DNA of 64,000 nucleotides from Siphonodentalium dalli (GCA_032622095.1 CP136064.1:148058864-148122863); one strand, 5' to 3'. Positions 10,264-19,850 are shown, numbered from the stretch's first letter. Numbers and translations are program-made. Notes: generated by a model from the sequence alone, not told the origin.

Positions 10264-10401
10264 CAAATCCTGTTCCTGCTCCCGCATAATTCACACGAAA
10301 ACAGCGTTTAAAAGGCTTTTTAAAAATTTGAAAACGCCAAGCTTGTCTTTTAGTCACCTGCCTTAAAAACTGCCAAGCTTGCATTTTAGCCACTCTCCCC
10401 T

Positions 10402-11033
10402 ATTTGCGGATGTCTATTTGCAGAGGTCCTCGAATTCGCGGAGTTCCCCTAAAATTGTCGAAATATGTTGATTTTAATAAGGGAACGGGTGCCAATATGT
10501 CAATATTGATACGTAATTTAAACAAATAACGACACGATCATCATAATAGGGTTTTAGTTCTATCAATCATATCATCATTACCACCTTCATAATACGGAAC
10601 AAGTCTTGCGACTTTTTGTTCCAGTAATATTATTTGCAATGCTTGTTTAAAAAATATATATCGTCATTCGATATTTGCTTGGTTTATAGTTTAGTGAAAA
10701 TGGAAATAGTATTCAACCAACTGGTAGCCTGTTGTCACAATTCGCAGTAGGTCCCCATTTGCGTAGATCTATTTGCATCATAACAGTGGTTTGTCCTATC
10801 AATCGTATCATATTCGCTGATTGATAGTTGCAGTATGTAACCATTATGTCCGCATTAGTTGCTTTAATGTTTATACATGTATATCAACAACGGCTGGACC
10901 GCTGTTGAAGGTTCAGCGAAAACAGTTGTTTTGATCTTGATTATGGTCAATAAAATGCTAAAATGATGCCGAGAAGATGTTGATCTAACATTTATGCAAA
11001 AATATCACCGTGGGACGGGGAAATATGAATGTG
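10402..11033. repeat. Satellite array, left part, with paralogous empty site
   Basis: Related to the array at 16944-19850: 10880-11033 matches its units (GTTTTGATCTTGATTATGGTCAATAAAATGC..., GTGGGACGGGGAAATATGAATG). 10745-10777 matches the joined flanks of the foldback element. No gene is present. Confidence 0.6.
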
Positions 11034-11560
11034 ATGAATGATGTTTTAGTTTAAACAGTATTTATTTTTCCCTCTATGGACATTCAGATAAATAATTACA
11101 ATAGATACAAATTTAGAAGAAAAATGGGATTAGGCAACAAGCCATAGGCTTATTTGAAGCCCTCTCCCTTGACAATGGCACAGCCCTACTTGACTGCAAG
11201 TCAAGTAGGGGTAAATAATAGAGGCATAAAAAAGATCCATAGAAAGAAGAAATATAGGTGGAGGCGAGACAAAGGGAGAGAAGATAATGTCAGAATTTTA
11301 GAGAGAAGGTCAGAGAGTACAGAGTGTGAGGTGTAATTATATATCTGAACATGCATATAATTAATTTCAAATAAACCAAAAAGATATATAATAACACATT
11401 TCAAGGAAATAAAAAGTATTTATACATAATTTGTGATTGGAAAAATAACCATGTGAACATCTGCAGTGGTCCATCGACCCGACGACCCACGTTGTAGAAA
11501 CCAATAGCATCTCGGTTTATGATGTACCATGCAAGTTCAATATTGCAATTTTGGAACAGC

Positions 11561-12166
11561 TTAAGAGAAGAATCGTTGAAAGCGATTACTGGTTATTATA
11601 AATTTCTGAGCTGCCATGAAGATTTTCTTATTAGTTTCATAGGATAATTCATCAGATCCACATAGTAATAATTCACTAGTTATTGTTACATCAGATAGGG
11701 TATTAAGAAGTTCTTCTCTGTGAGAGGTATATTGAGCGCATTCCAGAAAAAAATGTCTAGCAGTTTCAATGCAACCACACATGCAATAAGGCAAGTCTTT
11801 GAGGTGGTTATCTTTTAGATCGCTGTTAAGATTGCTACATATTAATCTCAGCCTGGTGTGGTAAATTTGAGCTGTCCTAGAATAGCTGGTAAAGTAGTAT
11901 TTAGGCTTTAATATATCAGGTTTAAGATTGCGTTTGAAATCGCCTATTGAAGTTGCTTCTTTAACAGAGTCTGGGAGTACATTCCACGAACGGACAGACG
12001 ACGGAAGAAAGGATTGCATATAGTAATCATTATTACTATCAGGGGGGGGGGGGCGTTTCATTGAATTTCTAGTGTTGTGATCATGTAGTGAGTTACTTTC
12101 TGGGGGTACCATATTACTAATATAAGGTGGTGCCCTACCGGTTTTCATTTTGAAGAATTGGATCAA
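11561..12166 (-). CDS. LINE ORF2 C-terminal region
   Basis: About 200 aa continuing the reverse transcriptase in another frame. It has the typical LINE post-RT region (KTGRAPPYISNMVPP, SFLPSSVRSWNVLPDSV) and a terminal Cys/His motif, CMCGCIETARHFFLEC (C-x-C...H...C), likely binding zinc and nucleic acid. The break from the RT frame is explained by one missing base near 12200-12206. The apparent start is therefore not a real start; this is the end of the polyprotein. Confidence 0.75.
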   Translation of the reverse strand: MIQFFKMKTGRAPPYISNMVPPESNSLHDHNTRNSMKRPPPPDSNNDYYMQSFLPSSVRSWNVLPDSVKEATSIGDFKRNLKPDILKPKYYFTSYSRTAQIYHTRLRLICSNLNSDLKDNHLKDLPYCMCGCIETARHFFLECAQYTSHREELLNTLSDVTITSELLLCGSDELSYETNKKIFMAAQKFIITSNRFQRFFS

Positions 12167-13656
12167 TTTATGCTGCTTGCGTCTATCGTCAAGATATTCC
12201 CACCGGCCTCATCTATCAACTTGGCATTACTGACACTTCGGGTTGCACCGGTAACTATTCTCGCCATTTCATATTGGATGTCTTCAATATCATCTCGTAA
12301 GTAGTCCGGACAATTATCCCAAACGGGGGAGGCATATTCTAAAATTGGTCGAATGAAAGTGAAGTAAATTTTTTCGAGAGACTTTCTGCTCAGCCTATAT
12401 TTAAAACGTTTGATCATATTTAATTTTTTCCAGGCTTTCTCGGTTATTAAATTAATGTGTGTATTCCAAGTGCCACGATCGTCAAAGGTTAAACCTAAAT
12501 GTTTATGCGCTTGCACATCAGTGATTATGGAATTTCCCATAAATAAAATGGGGTGAAACGGTTGATCATTCTTGCGCGAAACTAGTAGTGTTTCAGTCTT
12601 GAGAGGATTAAATTTAACAAGCCATTTTACAGACCAACTGACTATCGTTTCAATATCTCGGTTGATTATACCAGCGGCTATATTAGGATTTTCAACCGTA
12701 AGAAAGATAGAGGTGTCATCAGCAAAAAGACGAATGTTGCACACGAGATTTTCAGTTATGTCATTTATATATATTAAGAATAACAGGGGTCCTAAAATTA
12801 ACCCCTGAGGGACACCAGCAGTAATTGCACGCCATTCAGATAGTTCATTGTCAGCTGACACCCTCTGCTTTCTAAGTTCCAGGTAAGAAACGAGAAGATT
12901 ATACACATTTTCCGTAATGCCAATTTTTTTTAGTTTGAGAAAAAGCCCTTTATGCCACACCTTGTCAAAGGCCTTGCTCATATCACAAAATACGCAACGA
13001 ACCTCTTTGCCTTCATCTAGTGATCTACATATAGAATCATAAACTTCAGTCAACTGGTACACAGTCGAATCACCTCTTTTAAAACCAGACTGGTACATAG
13101 AAAGTAACCCGTTTTTATCAAGAAACGTCCACAAATGTTTGTATATGCATTTCTCGAAAACTTTCGATAAACAGCTTAACAATGAAATTGGGCGGTAATT
13201 CGATAGAATACTGGGGTCTCCACTTTTAAAAACTGGACATACATTAGACAGCTTCCACTCAGAAGGATAATAACAGTTTTCACTAAATGCATTGCATAAC
13301 AGTGTTATAGGTTCACAGAGTGATTTGGCACATTGTTTTAGGACCCTAGGATTTATCATATCTGGACCGCACGCCTTAGATGGTTTCATACCATTTAGAG
13401 CATCATAAACGTCAATTGTCGTTATTTTGAGCTCACCCAGCGTAGGGTTGCCCGTTACTAGTAGAGATTGTATGGGAAGATCATGTACAGAATCATCTAT
13501 GCTGGATATATCACAAAAGTATGAATTTAAAGCATTAACTTTATCTACAGTAGAAATAATGTGCTCGCCATTGAGTTGGAGAGGGGGTAGTGAATTGCGC
13601 TTACCATTTGAGATTAATTTCTGAAATTGTTTCCACCATGTTGAGTTGTCAATCAA
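12163..13656 (-). CDS. LINE reverse transcriptase
   Basis: The 497-aa frame contains all the core RT motifs: KACGPD (94-99), NYRPISLL (153-160), AFDKVWH (229-235), GVPQG (281-285) and the catalytic FADD (311-314), followed by thumb-like sequence. It copies LINE RNA at nicked target DNA. GVPQG is followed by Leu, where most relatives have Ser. The N-terminal side is cut by the insertion at 13651 and the C-terminal side by a frameshift near 12200, so this copy cannot make a full protein. Confidence 0.9.
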   Translation of the reverse strand: MIDNSTWWKQFQKLISNGKRNSLPPLQLNGEHIISTVDKVNALNSYFCDISSIDDSVHDLPIQSLLVTGNPTLGELKITTIDVYDALNGMKPSKACGPDMINPRVLKQCAKSLCEPITLLCNAFSENCYYPSEWKLSNVCPVFKSGDPSILSNYRPISLLSCLSKVFEKCIYKHLWTFLDKNGLLSMYQSGFKRGDSTVYQLTEVYDSICRSLDEGKEVRCVFCDMSKAFDKVWHKGLFLKLKKIGITENVYNLLVSYLELRKQRVSADNELSEWRAITAGVPQGLILGPLLFLIYINDITENLVCNIRLFADDTSIFLTVENPNIAAGIINRDIETIVSWSVKWLVKFNPLKTETLLVSRKNDQPFHPILFMGNSIITDVQAHKHLGLTFDDRGTWNTHINLITEKAWKKLNMIKRFKYRLSRKSLEKIYFTFIRPILEYASPVWDNCPDYLRDDIEDIQYEMARIVTGATRSVSNAKLIDEAGGNILTIDASSIN

Positions 13657-14600
13657 TCAATCAAGTTTATTGTCTATGTAAATCAATAAATGACATTTAG
13701 ACATCAATTAACATATATACATATAATTTACAGGTTACACGCGTGCGTTGTAATATGTTTCCCCACAGCAACAGGCAGCCTTGAGCATATTAAAGCCGCG
13801 CACATTTCTTGGAAGTCCAAAAAATGCATGCAGCTCCAATCTACCCACGACTACCAACCACTGTGGTAACACCCTCATTCCCACCACCCTGCCATACCAC
13901 TTCACCGGGCGCCTTGGTGGAGCACACCCCGCTCCACGCGAGACAAATGCACCGCGTGGAGCGGGGCCCGATCGGCCCAGGCATCCCTCCGCGGCACCGC
14001 AGAGCTGGTGCACTTTTACTGACCATCTCTTATTTTCCATATATCTGGCGAAATATTCTGATTTTAATTAAAATTAAAATAAACTTTAGATGAGCCTAAA
14101 TAGTTAATAATATAAAACACGGTATTAAAATTAGTTAATATCACTAGCATTGTCGCTGTTGGCATTGATTTCGATAGCTCACGGTAGATATAATGTATCG
14201 GCACAGAACTACACGCCTCTAAGCTACCTCTTCACGCCCCTGTTTTCATTACTGCTATTTTTGGCACATTGTCAAATTAGATCAGGGACCACATAAGCGC
14301 ACGTGCAGATCATGCTGAGCGGGTAACCTTGACACGATGACACAGTTAGCCAAAAGGCAGTGACCGACTGACGTGTTCGTGAATTTGTGATTTATTTCTG
14401 GAGTTGTTCGGTAAGATTTAAGGAGTGAATTGTGAATGTATATGGAGTCTTTACGCGTAATTCTAGGTCTGAGCTTACTGGAAACAATGACACACTTTAA
14501 TCTGTCATTTATCATTTGAGTCAAATACACTTCAATTCTTAAAAGTAACTACATAATTTGACCCCGCCTGGCTCAGTGACTGCGTGTCGTAGAGTGCCGA
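13651..14600 (-). mobile_element. Insertion inside the LINE, ATTG-repeat tail
   Basis: Linker coding ends near 14600-14620 and RT coding resumes near 13650, so roughly 0.95 kb interrupts the LINE. On the minus strand the insert ends in AATAAACTTGATTGATTGATTG, a 3' tail style typical of CR1/L2-like LINEs and their SINEs. I therefore infer a retro-insertion in the same orientation. A 101-aa frame (13735-14040, minus) lies near its 3' end and is not recognised. The target duplication was not resolved. Confidence 0.5.
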
Positions 14601-15181
14601 TTCATTACAATATCTGTGTTAGAGATGTCGGAGTCATTAATAAGTATTGCATCAATTTTGTTATCATAATCCAATTTGGCTTTCCGGACTGCGCTAATGA
14701 CTTCGTTTCGTTTCGCCCGAAATTTACTCCATGTATTAGGTGTGTTTTTGATTTTAGCACTTTTATGCAATCTATTTCGTTGTCTCATTAGTTGTCTTAA
14801 ACCGCAAGTAAGCCATTCTGGAACGTCCCTTCTAATATGTACAACCTTACTTGGTATAAATTCCTGGCAAACTTGGTGGATTTTATCAGTATAGTGAGTT
14901 ACGAGAGCAGACACGGGAGTGGTGCGGACAATATCCCGGTAATCCCAAGCAGAAAACGTATGATTCATTGCCTCGAAGTTAGCTCTATCGAAATTCCATA
15001 TTCGTTGAGTAATTATTGACGCACGTTCAATGTGGAAGTTTAGTGTAATTTTTACGGGGCAATGGTACCGTATCATTTCTGGAAAGAAAGGGGACATAAC
15101 TTCAGTTTTATCAACAATATCACCATAATTTGTTAAAACAGATCCAGAGTGGTTTCTGAAGACTCCGTGAAATGAGTGCAT
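14573..15181 (-). CDS. LINE endonuclease end and linker (copy A)
   Basis: The frame begins inside the endonuclease after the homopolymer frameshift. It holds the last endonuclease strand region (PEMIRYHCPV, the position of the usual SDHxxV box) and the long basic linker to the RT (PEWLTCGLRQLMRQRNRLHK, AKRNEVISAVRKAKLDYDNK). It breaks off where the 13651-14600 insertion starts. Its first two thirds repeat at 15133-15780. Confidence 0.75.
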   Translation of the reverse strand: MHSFHGVFRNHSGSVLTNYGDIVDKTEVMSPFFPEMIRYHCPVKITLNFHIERASIITQRIWNFDRANFEAMNHTFSAWDYRDIVRTTPVSALVTHYTDKIHQVCQEFIPSKVVHIRRDVPEWLTCGLRQLMRQRNRLHKSAKIKNTPNTWSKFRAKRNEVISAVRKAKLDYDNKIDAILINDSDISNTDIVMNRHSTTRSH

Positions 15182-16000
15182 TCATTAACTAACTGGATTA
15201 ATCCACATCTAGTTTTTAGACCATTTATTTTTGAGGCGCAGCTCGCGGAATTGTAATTTTCATTGAAGTCACCTCCAATGATAACCTTATGCACATCATC
15301 AATAGCATTTTTAATATTTATTTCGATGCTGTCCCATGACGAGACTGGCGAGTTTGGTGGTCTGTAAAAACATCCAATTAAAATGTTCTTACCACTAAGA
15401 CCGTCCCTTCTAATATGTACAACGTCCCTTCTAATATGTACAACCTTACTTGGTATAAATTCCTGGCAAACTTGGTGGATTTTATCAGTATAGTGAGTTA
15501 CGAGAGCAGACACGGGAGTGGTGCGGACAATATCCCGGTAATCCCAAGCAGAAAACGTATGATTCATTGCCTCGAAGTTAGCTCTATCGAAATTCCATAT
15601 TCGTCGAGTAATTATTGACGCACGTTCAATGTGGAAGTTTAGTGTAATTTGTACGGGGCAATGGTACCGTATCATTTCTGGAAAGAAAGGGGACATAACT
15701 TCAGTTTTATCAACAATATCACCATAATTTGTTAAAACAGATCCAGAGTGGTTTCTGAAGACTCCGTGAAATGAGTGCATTCATTAACTAACTGGATTAA
15801 TCCACATCCAGTTTTTAGACCATTTATTTTTGAGGCGCAGCTCGCGGAATTGTAATTTTCATTGAAGTCACCTCCAATGATAACCTTATGCACATCATCA
15901 ATAGCATTTTTAATATTTATTTCGATGCTGTCCCATGACGAGACTGGCGAGTTTGGTGGTCTGTAAAAACATCCAATTAAAATGTTCTTACCACTAAGAC
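14822..16000. repeat. 599-bp tandem duplication in the LINE
   Basis: 14822-15401 and 15421-16000 are near-identical with an offset of 599 bp. Between them, 15402-15420 is an extra 19-bp copy of the unit's start. Differences are only a few bases. Both copies carry the same 4-A run (15135-15138 and 15734-15737) that breaks the endonuclease frame. Confidence 0.85.
15133..15780 (-). CDS. LINE endonuclease fragment, duplicated junction (copy B)
   Basis: This 215-aa frame arises from the duplication. It reads from the end of the endonuclease into the linker start, crosses the junction (a repeated VVHIRRD), and re-enters the endonuclease core (IGCFYRPPNS, IIGGDFN). It is an artefact of the rearrangement and not an ancestral product. 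Confidence 0.75.
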   Translation of the reverse strand: MHSFHGVFRNHSGSVLTNYGDIVDKTEVMSPFFPEMIRYHCPVQITLNFHIERASIITRRIWNFDRANFEAMNHTFSAWDYRDIVRTTPVSALVTHYTDKIHQVCQEFIPSKVVHIRRDVVHIRRDGLSGKNILIGCFYRPPNSPVSSWDSIEINIKNAIDDVHKVIIGGDFNENYNSASCASKINGLKTRCGLIQLVNECTHFTESSETTLDLF

Positions 16001-16685
16001 ACACTTCCACCCACACAGATTCAATATTTGGATCTATAAGATCAGGCCTCATTTTAAACGGTAGAGTATTTCTCAGAAATATACAGACACCACCTCCTGT
16101 TGTGTCTAATCCCCTATCGTTACGTATAGGTTCATGATATCCATGAAACATAATTTCAGAATTAGGAACAGACTGGTCTAGCCAGGTTTCAGTAAAAAGA
16201 CAAATATCATAATCGGTCAATTCCGCATTGAGGGTGTCCATTTTATGTCGTATACTCTGAGTATTCAATTGTATTATAGAACATGTGTTATCGGTTGCAG
16301 GATATCCTGGTATAGGCCCAGGGTTAGTTTCTATATTTCCGCTTAAGATAATCAGCAATATAATAAGGTCTATCAATAATACAACAACTAGAAGGAATAT
16401 GGGCATCTTTGTATGATAACAAGAAATGCCATCACATTTGTAAGTTCGCTCAATATTCATTTTCATGAGATTATCTAGTACTGATTCAGTTTCTCGCAAG
16501 TGTAAGAATAACAGTGATACAAGTATAACGATCGCCACCTCAGAAGAAATGCCTCGGAATCTTAGAATAAGATATAGCAATGTAAGCTGAGAAGATAATC
16601 TATCTAGTCTGAACTTTTTCGGTAACCGAGACGATCTGATAAAATAACAGCCGATCCTCGCCCGATAGCTAACAATGTCTATCAT
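15732..16685 (-). CDS. LINE APE endonuclease with hydrophobic N-terminus
   Basis: A 317-aa frame. Residues 31-60 and 94-114 are strongly hydrophobic (probable membrane or signal segments). A 2A-like GNIETNPGP follows at 116-124. The endonuclease then shows LNTQSI, TETW (catalytic Glu), WVEV, YRPPNS and GGDFN. It nicks target DNA to prime reverse transcription. The frame stops after TTLDLF because a T homopolymer is one base short. The ATG at 16685 overlaps the stop of the upstream small ORF as ATGA. Confidence 0.8.
   Translation of the reverse strand: MIDIVSYRARIGCYFIRSSRLPKKFRLDRLSSQLTLLYLILRFRGISSEVAIVILVSLLFLHLRETESVLDNLMKMNIERTYKCDGISCYHTKMPIFLLVVVLLIDLIILLIILSGNIETNPGPIPGYPATDNTCSIIQLNTQSIRHKMDTLNAELTDYDICLFTETWLDQSVPNSEIMFHGYHEPIRNDRGLDTTGGGVCIFLRNTLPFKMRPDLIDPNIESVWVEVCLSGKNILIGCFYRPPNSPVSSWDSIEINIKNAIDDVHKVIIGGDFNENYNSASCASKINGLKTGCGLIQLVNECTHFTESSETTLDLF
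16314..16337 (-). other. 2A-like ribosome-skipping motif
   Basis: Encodes NIETNPGP directly after a hydrophobic helix. The canonical 2A core is D-x-E-x-N-P-G-P; here the first Asp is Asn. 2A-like sequences are established in APE-type non-LTR retrotransposons of several invertebrates, where they separate an N-terminal peptide from the endonuclease/RT. Whether the Asn form still works is unknown. Confidence 0.65.
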
Positions 16686-16933
16686 TTAATAATATAATTA
16701 CTTACAAATGGGGAGGACCGGCTCGCGACATAAACCCAGTGAATGACATCCGGTCGGCGGACAACTTCAGATTGTTTGTTCACAAAACGAGAAAGAGAAA
16801 AGAGCAACAAATTAAGAAATGTATAAACAGGAGACATTCCAAGTATGTATAAGCAAGCAGAGTGTGGGTCCAAGGAAAGGGAGATAGTAATAGGAAATAA
16901 GAATAGAAACATAAACATTCTGTAATTATGCAA
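16682..16933 (-). CDS. Small hydrophobic ORF at the LINE 5' end
   Basis: 83 aa starting 10 bp from the LINE 5' end. It has two hydrophobic stretches (MFLFLFPITISL and LNLLLFSL). Its stop overlaps the next ATG as ATGA, an arrangement compatible with termination-reinitiation. No known domain. It may equally be a fortuitous 5' UTR frame. Confidence 0.35.
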   Translation of the reverse strand: MHNYRMFMFLFLFPITISLSLDPHSACLYILGMSPVYTFLNLLLFSLSRFVNKQSEVVRRPDVIHWVYVASRSSPFVSNYIIK

Positions 16934-16943
16934 GTCCGCCCAT

Positions 16944-19850
16944 ATGAATGATGTTTTGGAGTAAGCAATATTTAATTACGAACAGAACATGTAATACAAG
17001 CCTAAAAGCCTTTTATCAAATGAGGTTGTTGTTTACCATTTCGTTCTGCAATTTCCTAAGCTGTTCTGCGTTTTTCAACTTCCGTCCCATTAGCGAAACA
17101 AATTGTTTTAATCTTGATTATGGTCAATAAAATGCTACACAGATGTCGAGAAGATATTATTCTAATATTATGTACAGAAATATCGTCATGGGACGGCGGC
17201 AAAATATGAATGCATTTATGGTCTACATGTTCGTTCTGCCATTACTGCGGCCGTTCTGCGTTTTACCCATCGACGAAACAAGTTCTTTTAAACTAGATTA
17301 AAATGCTACACTGATGTCGTGAATATATCAATCTAACATATGTCAAGAATAGTCGTCATGGGACGGCGAAATATGAATGAATTTGTTGTTTTGTAATTAT
17401 AATAAAGAGCGTTTCTTAGTTTATATTATATAACCCATGAGAGATGTGTTTGCCACTAACCACATGTTGCTGGTTCGAACAGCTTCAAATACATGAATAG
17501 TAGAATACTCTACACCATTCGGAAGTGCATAACACAAACAGCGAGTAATTCTCACTGAGACGATATCATCACCCTAAAGAGTCTGTGTCATCTGCCACCA
17601 GTTATGTAAACACAAGCTTAGTGCCAACGTAAACTCAAGCTCAGTGCCGACGTGAACAGAGTGTGAACAACTGAACGCCGTGTCAAACATTTTTGATATT
17701 GGTTTCTCCTTGTACGTTCATTAATAGTGAATTCTTATAGTACTCGCATGTGATATTTGGATTTACCACACAATTGTAAGTAAAAATTGATTTTGTTATG
17801 TTCGTTCTGAGTTTTACCATAGCTCTTCTGTCCCATATCGATGACGCAAGCTGTCCCGTCGGCGCGACGAGTTGTTTTGTGCCACACAAATGTCGAGAAA
17901 ATGTAACATTTTAACATGTCACAATGGGACGGGGAAATGTAAATGCATTGAATGATTTTGTTGTTTCCAAAGGTTGTTCTGCGTTTTTGTCCCGTCCATC
18001 TTTCTGTTCTGAGTTCTTTAACACCGTCTCAACCCATCTAATACCGTCCCATCCCATCTAATACCGTCCCATCTAGTTCTGCAATTTCCAAAGGTTGTTC
18101 TGCGTTTTGCCGCTGCTATCCCATCATCGAAAAAAGTTGTTTTAATCTTTAATGGTCATGACGTCGAAAAGATGTTAGCTGTTCTGCGTTTTCTAATACC
18201 GTCCCATCCCATCTAATACCGTCCCATCCCGTTCTGCAATTTCCAAAGGTTCCGTCCCATCGACAAAACAAGTTGTTTTAATCTTGATTACGGTCATTAT
18301 AATGCTACAGTGATGTCGAAAAGATGTTAATCTAACATTTTATGCAAAAATATCACAGTGGGACGTGGAAATATGAATGCGGTGAATGATTTTGTTGTTT
18401 ACATTTTCGTTCTGCAATTTCCCATGGTTGTTCTGAGCTTCCGTCCCATCGACGAACAAACATGTTTTAATCTTGATTATGGTGAATAAAATGGTTTCAC
18501 CAATAAAATGCTGCACTGATGACAATATAGAGTCATTTTGGTGCTGCTAATTGCTGTATTATTGATAAACAGCAAGTTTAGGGGTCTATCTTAGCTGTTC
18601 TGCGTTTTCTAATACCGTCCCATCCTATATAATACCGTCCCATCCCGTTCTGCAATTTCCAAAGGTTCCGTCCCATCAGCGAAAAAAAACATGTTTTAAT
18701 CTTGATTATGGTCATTAAAATGTTACAATGATGTCGAGAAGATGTTAATCTAACATTTTATGTAAAAATATCGCCGCGGGACGGGGAAATGTGAATGCAT
18801 GGGGTGATTTGGTGTTTGTTTACATTTTCGTTCTGCAATTTCGCTTCCGTCCCATCGACGAAAAAAGTTGTTTTCATCTTGATTATGGTCAATAAAATGG
18901 GATCACCAATAAAATTCTGCACTGATGACCATATAGAGCCATTTTGGTGCTGCTACATGCTGTATTATTGCTAAACTGCAAGTTTAGGGGTCTATCTTAG
19001 CTGTTCTGCGTTTTCTAATACCGTCCCATCCTATCTAATACCGTCCCATCCCGTTCTGCAATTTCCAAAGGTTCGTTCTGCAATTTCGCTTCCGTCCCAT
19101 CAGCGAAAAAAAACATGTTGATTATGGTCAATAAAATGTTACAATGATGTCGAGAAGATGTTAATCTAACATTTTATGTAAAAATATCGCCGCGGGACGG
19201 GGAAATGTGAATGCATGGGGTGATTTGGTGTTTGTTTACATTTTCGTTCTGCAATTTCGCTTCCGTCCCATCAGCGAAAAAGAAAATGTTTTAATCTTTA
19301 TTATGGTCATTAAAATGTTACAATGATGTCGAGAAGATGTTAATCTAACATTTTATGTAAAAATATCGCCGCGGGACGGGGAAATGTGAATGCATGGGAT
19401 GATTTGGTGTTTGTTTACATTTTCGTTCTGCAATTTCGCTTCCGTCCCATCGACGAAAAAAGTTGTTTTCATCTTGATTATGGTCAATAAAATGCTACAG
19501 AGATGTCGAAAAGATGTTAGTCTAACATTTTATGCAAAAATATCACCGTGGGACAGGGAAATATGAATGTATGGGGTGATTTGGTGTTTACATTTTCGTT
19601 CTGCGTTTGACCGTAATCGCCTATTTCCGACGTGTCTATTTTTAGCCGAAAATATGAGCTTTGTGTTGGCGAATGAGACTATTAAATTGTTGCTCCTTGT
19701 ACGCCATGTTAATACCGACTATATATAACCATTTTGATGCCGCTACACGCTGTATTATTGATAAATAGCCGGTTTTCTAATACCGTCCCGCACCGTCCCA
19801 AATACCGTCCCATCCCATCGTCCCATTCTGCGTTTTAGTCACTCCCACTA
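16944..19850. repeat. Satellite array, GTTCTGC / CCGTCCCATC family
   Basis: Degenerate tandem units near 180 bp (conserved TACATTTTCGTTCTGCAATT blocks at 19237 and 19416). Each contains TTCTGCAATTTC, CCGTCCCATCGACGAAA, TTGATTATGGTCAATAAAATG, GATGTCGAGAAGATGTTA and GTGGGACGGGGAAATATGAA. Longer composite units add an approximately 240-bp segment with AATACCGTCCCATCC repeats. Short frames within (17683-17917, 18340-18525) are repeat translation. 16958-17021 is not array but resembles a short second LINE tail. Confidence 0.75.

Larger units (their letters stand above)
9360..10279 (+). mobile_element. ORF-only retroelement with 14-bp target duplication
   Basis: The 14-mer TCCCGCATAATTCA occurs on both sides (9346-9359 and 10280-10293) but only once in the undisturbed left arm. 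The element is therefore exactly 920 bp: a 47-bp leader, one 240-aa ORF, about 130 bp of 3' UTR with a GC-rich hairpin, then a short end. The target duplication length and the 3' hairpin suggest target-primed integration by another element's reverse transcriptase. It encodes no reverse transcriptase of its own. Confidence 0.7.
4647..10397. mobile_element. Giant foldback transposon, CCCT target duplication
   Basis: The ends are exact inverted repeats starting GAGAGTGGCTAAAATGCAAG. Direct CCCT copies flank it at 4643-4646 and 10398-10401. Joining the flanks across one CCCT gives a 33-base sequence that matches 10745-10777 at 29 positions, so that site is a paralogous empty target. The arms are about 1.5 kb (left, to 6171) and about 1.3 kb (right, from 8189, excluding a later 934-bp insertion with its duplicated target). 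No transposase is encoded, so it is non-autonomous. A 4-bp duplication does not fix the superfamily. Confidence 0.75.
8189..10397 (+). repeat. Right arm of the foldback
   Basis: This is the inverted copy of 4647-6171. It includes a plus-strand LINE tail (8189-8314), three GCTTGGCGG units and the terminal block. It is interrupted by the 920-bp retroelement at 9360-10279, which the left arm lacks. The insertion is therefore younger than the arm duplication. Confidence 0.75.
11048..16943 (-). mobile_element. APE-type LINE, near full length but broken
   Basis: The 14-mer ATGAATGATGTTTT flanks it at 11034-11047 and 16944-16957, so both ends are defined. Order on the minus strand: short hydrophobic ORF, hydrophobic N-terminus with a 2A-like motif, endonuclease, linker, reverse transcriptase, zinc-binding C-terminus, 3' UTR with an AAGCC-TAT-GGCTT hairpin (about 11133-11150) and an AT-rich tail. 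Breaks: a frameshift in the endonuclease, a 599-bp tandem duplication, a roughly 0.95-kb insertion before the RT and a frameshift after the RT. CR1/L2-like affiliation is likely but not proved. Confidence 0.8.

Noticed and set aside
14563-14612. tRNA-like sequence (TGGCTCAGTGACTG ... CCGATTCATTAC) suggesting a tRNA-derived SINE head
   Set aside because: No proper B box or cloverleaf. The 3' half is LINE linker coding sequence, so the resemblance is likely chance.
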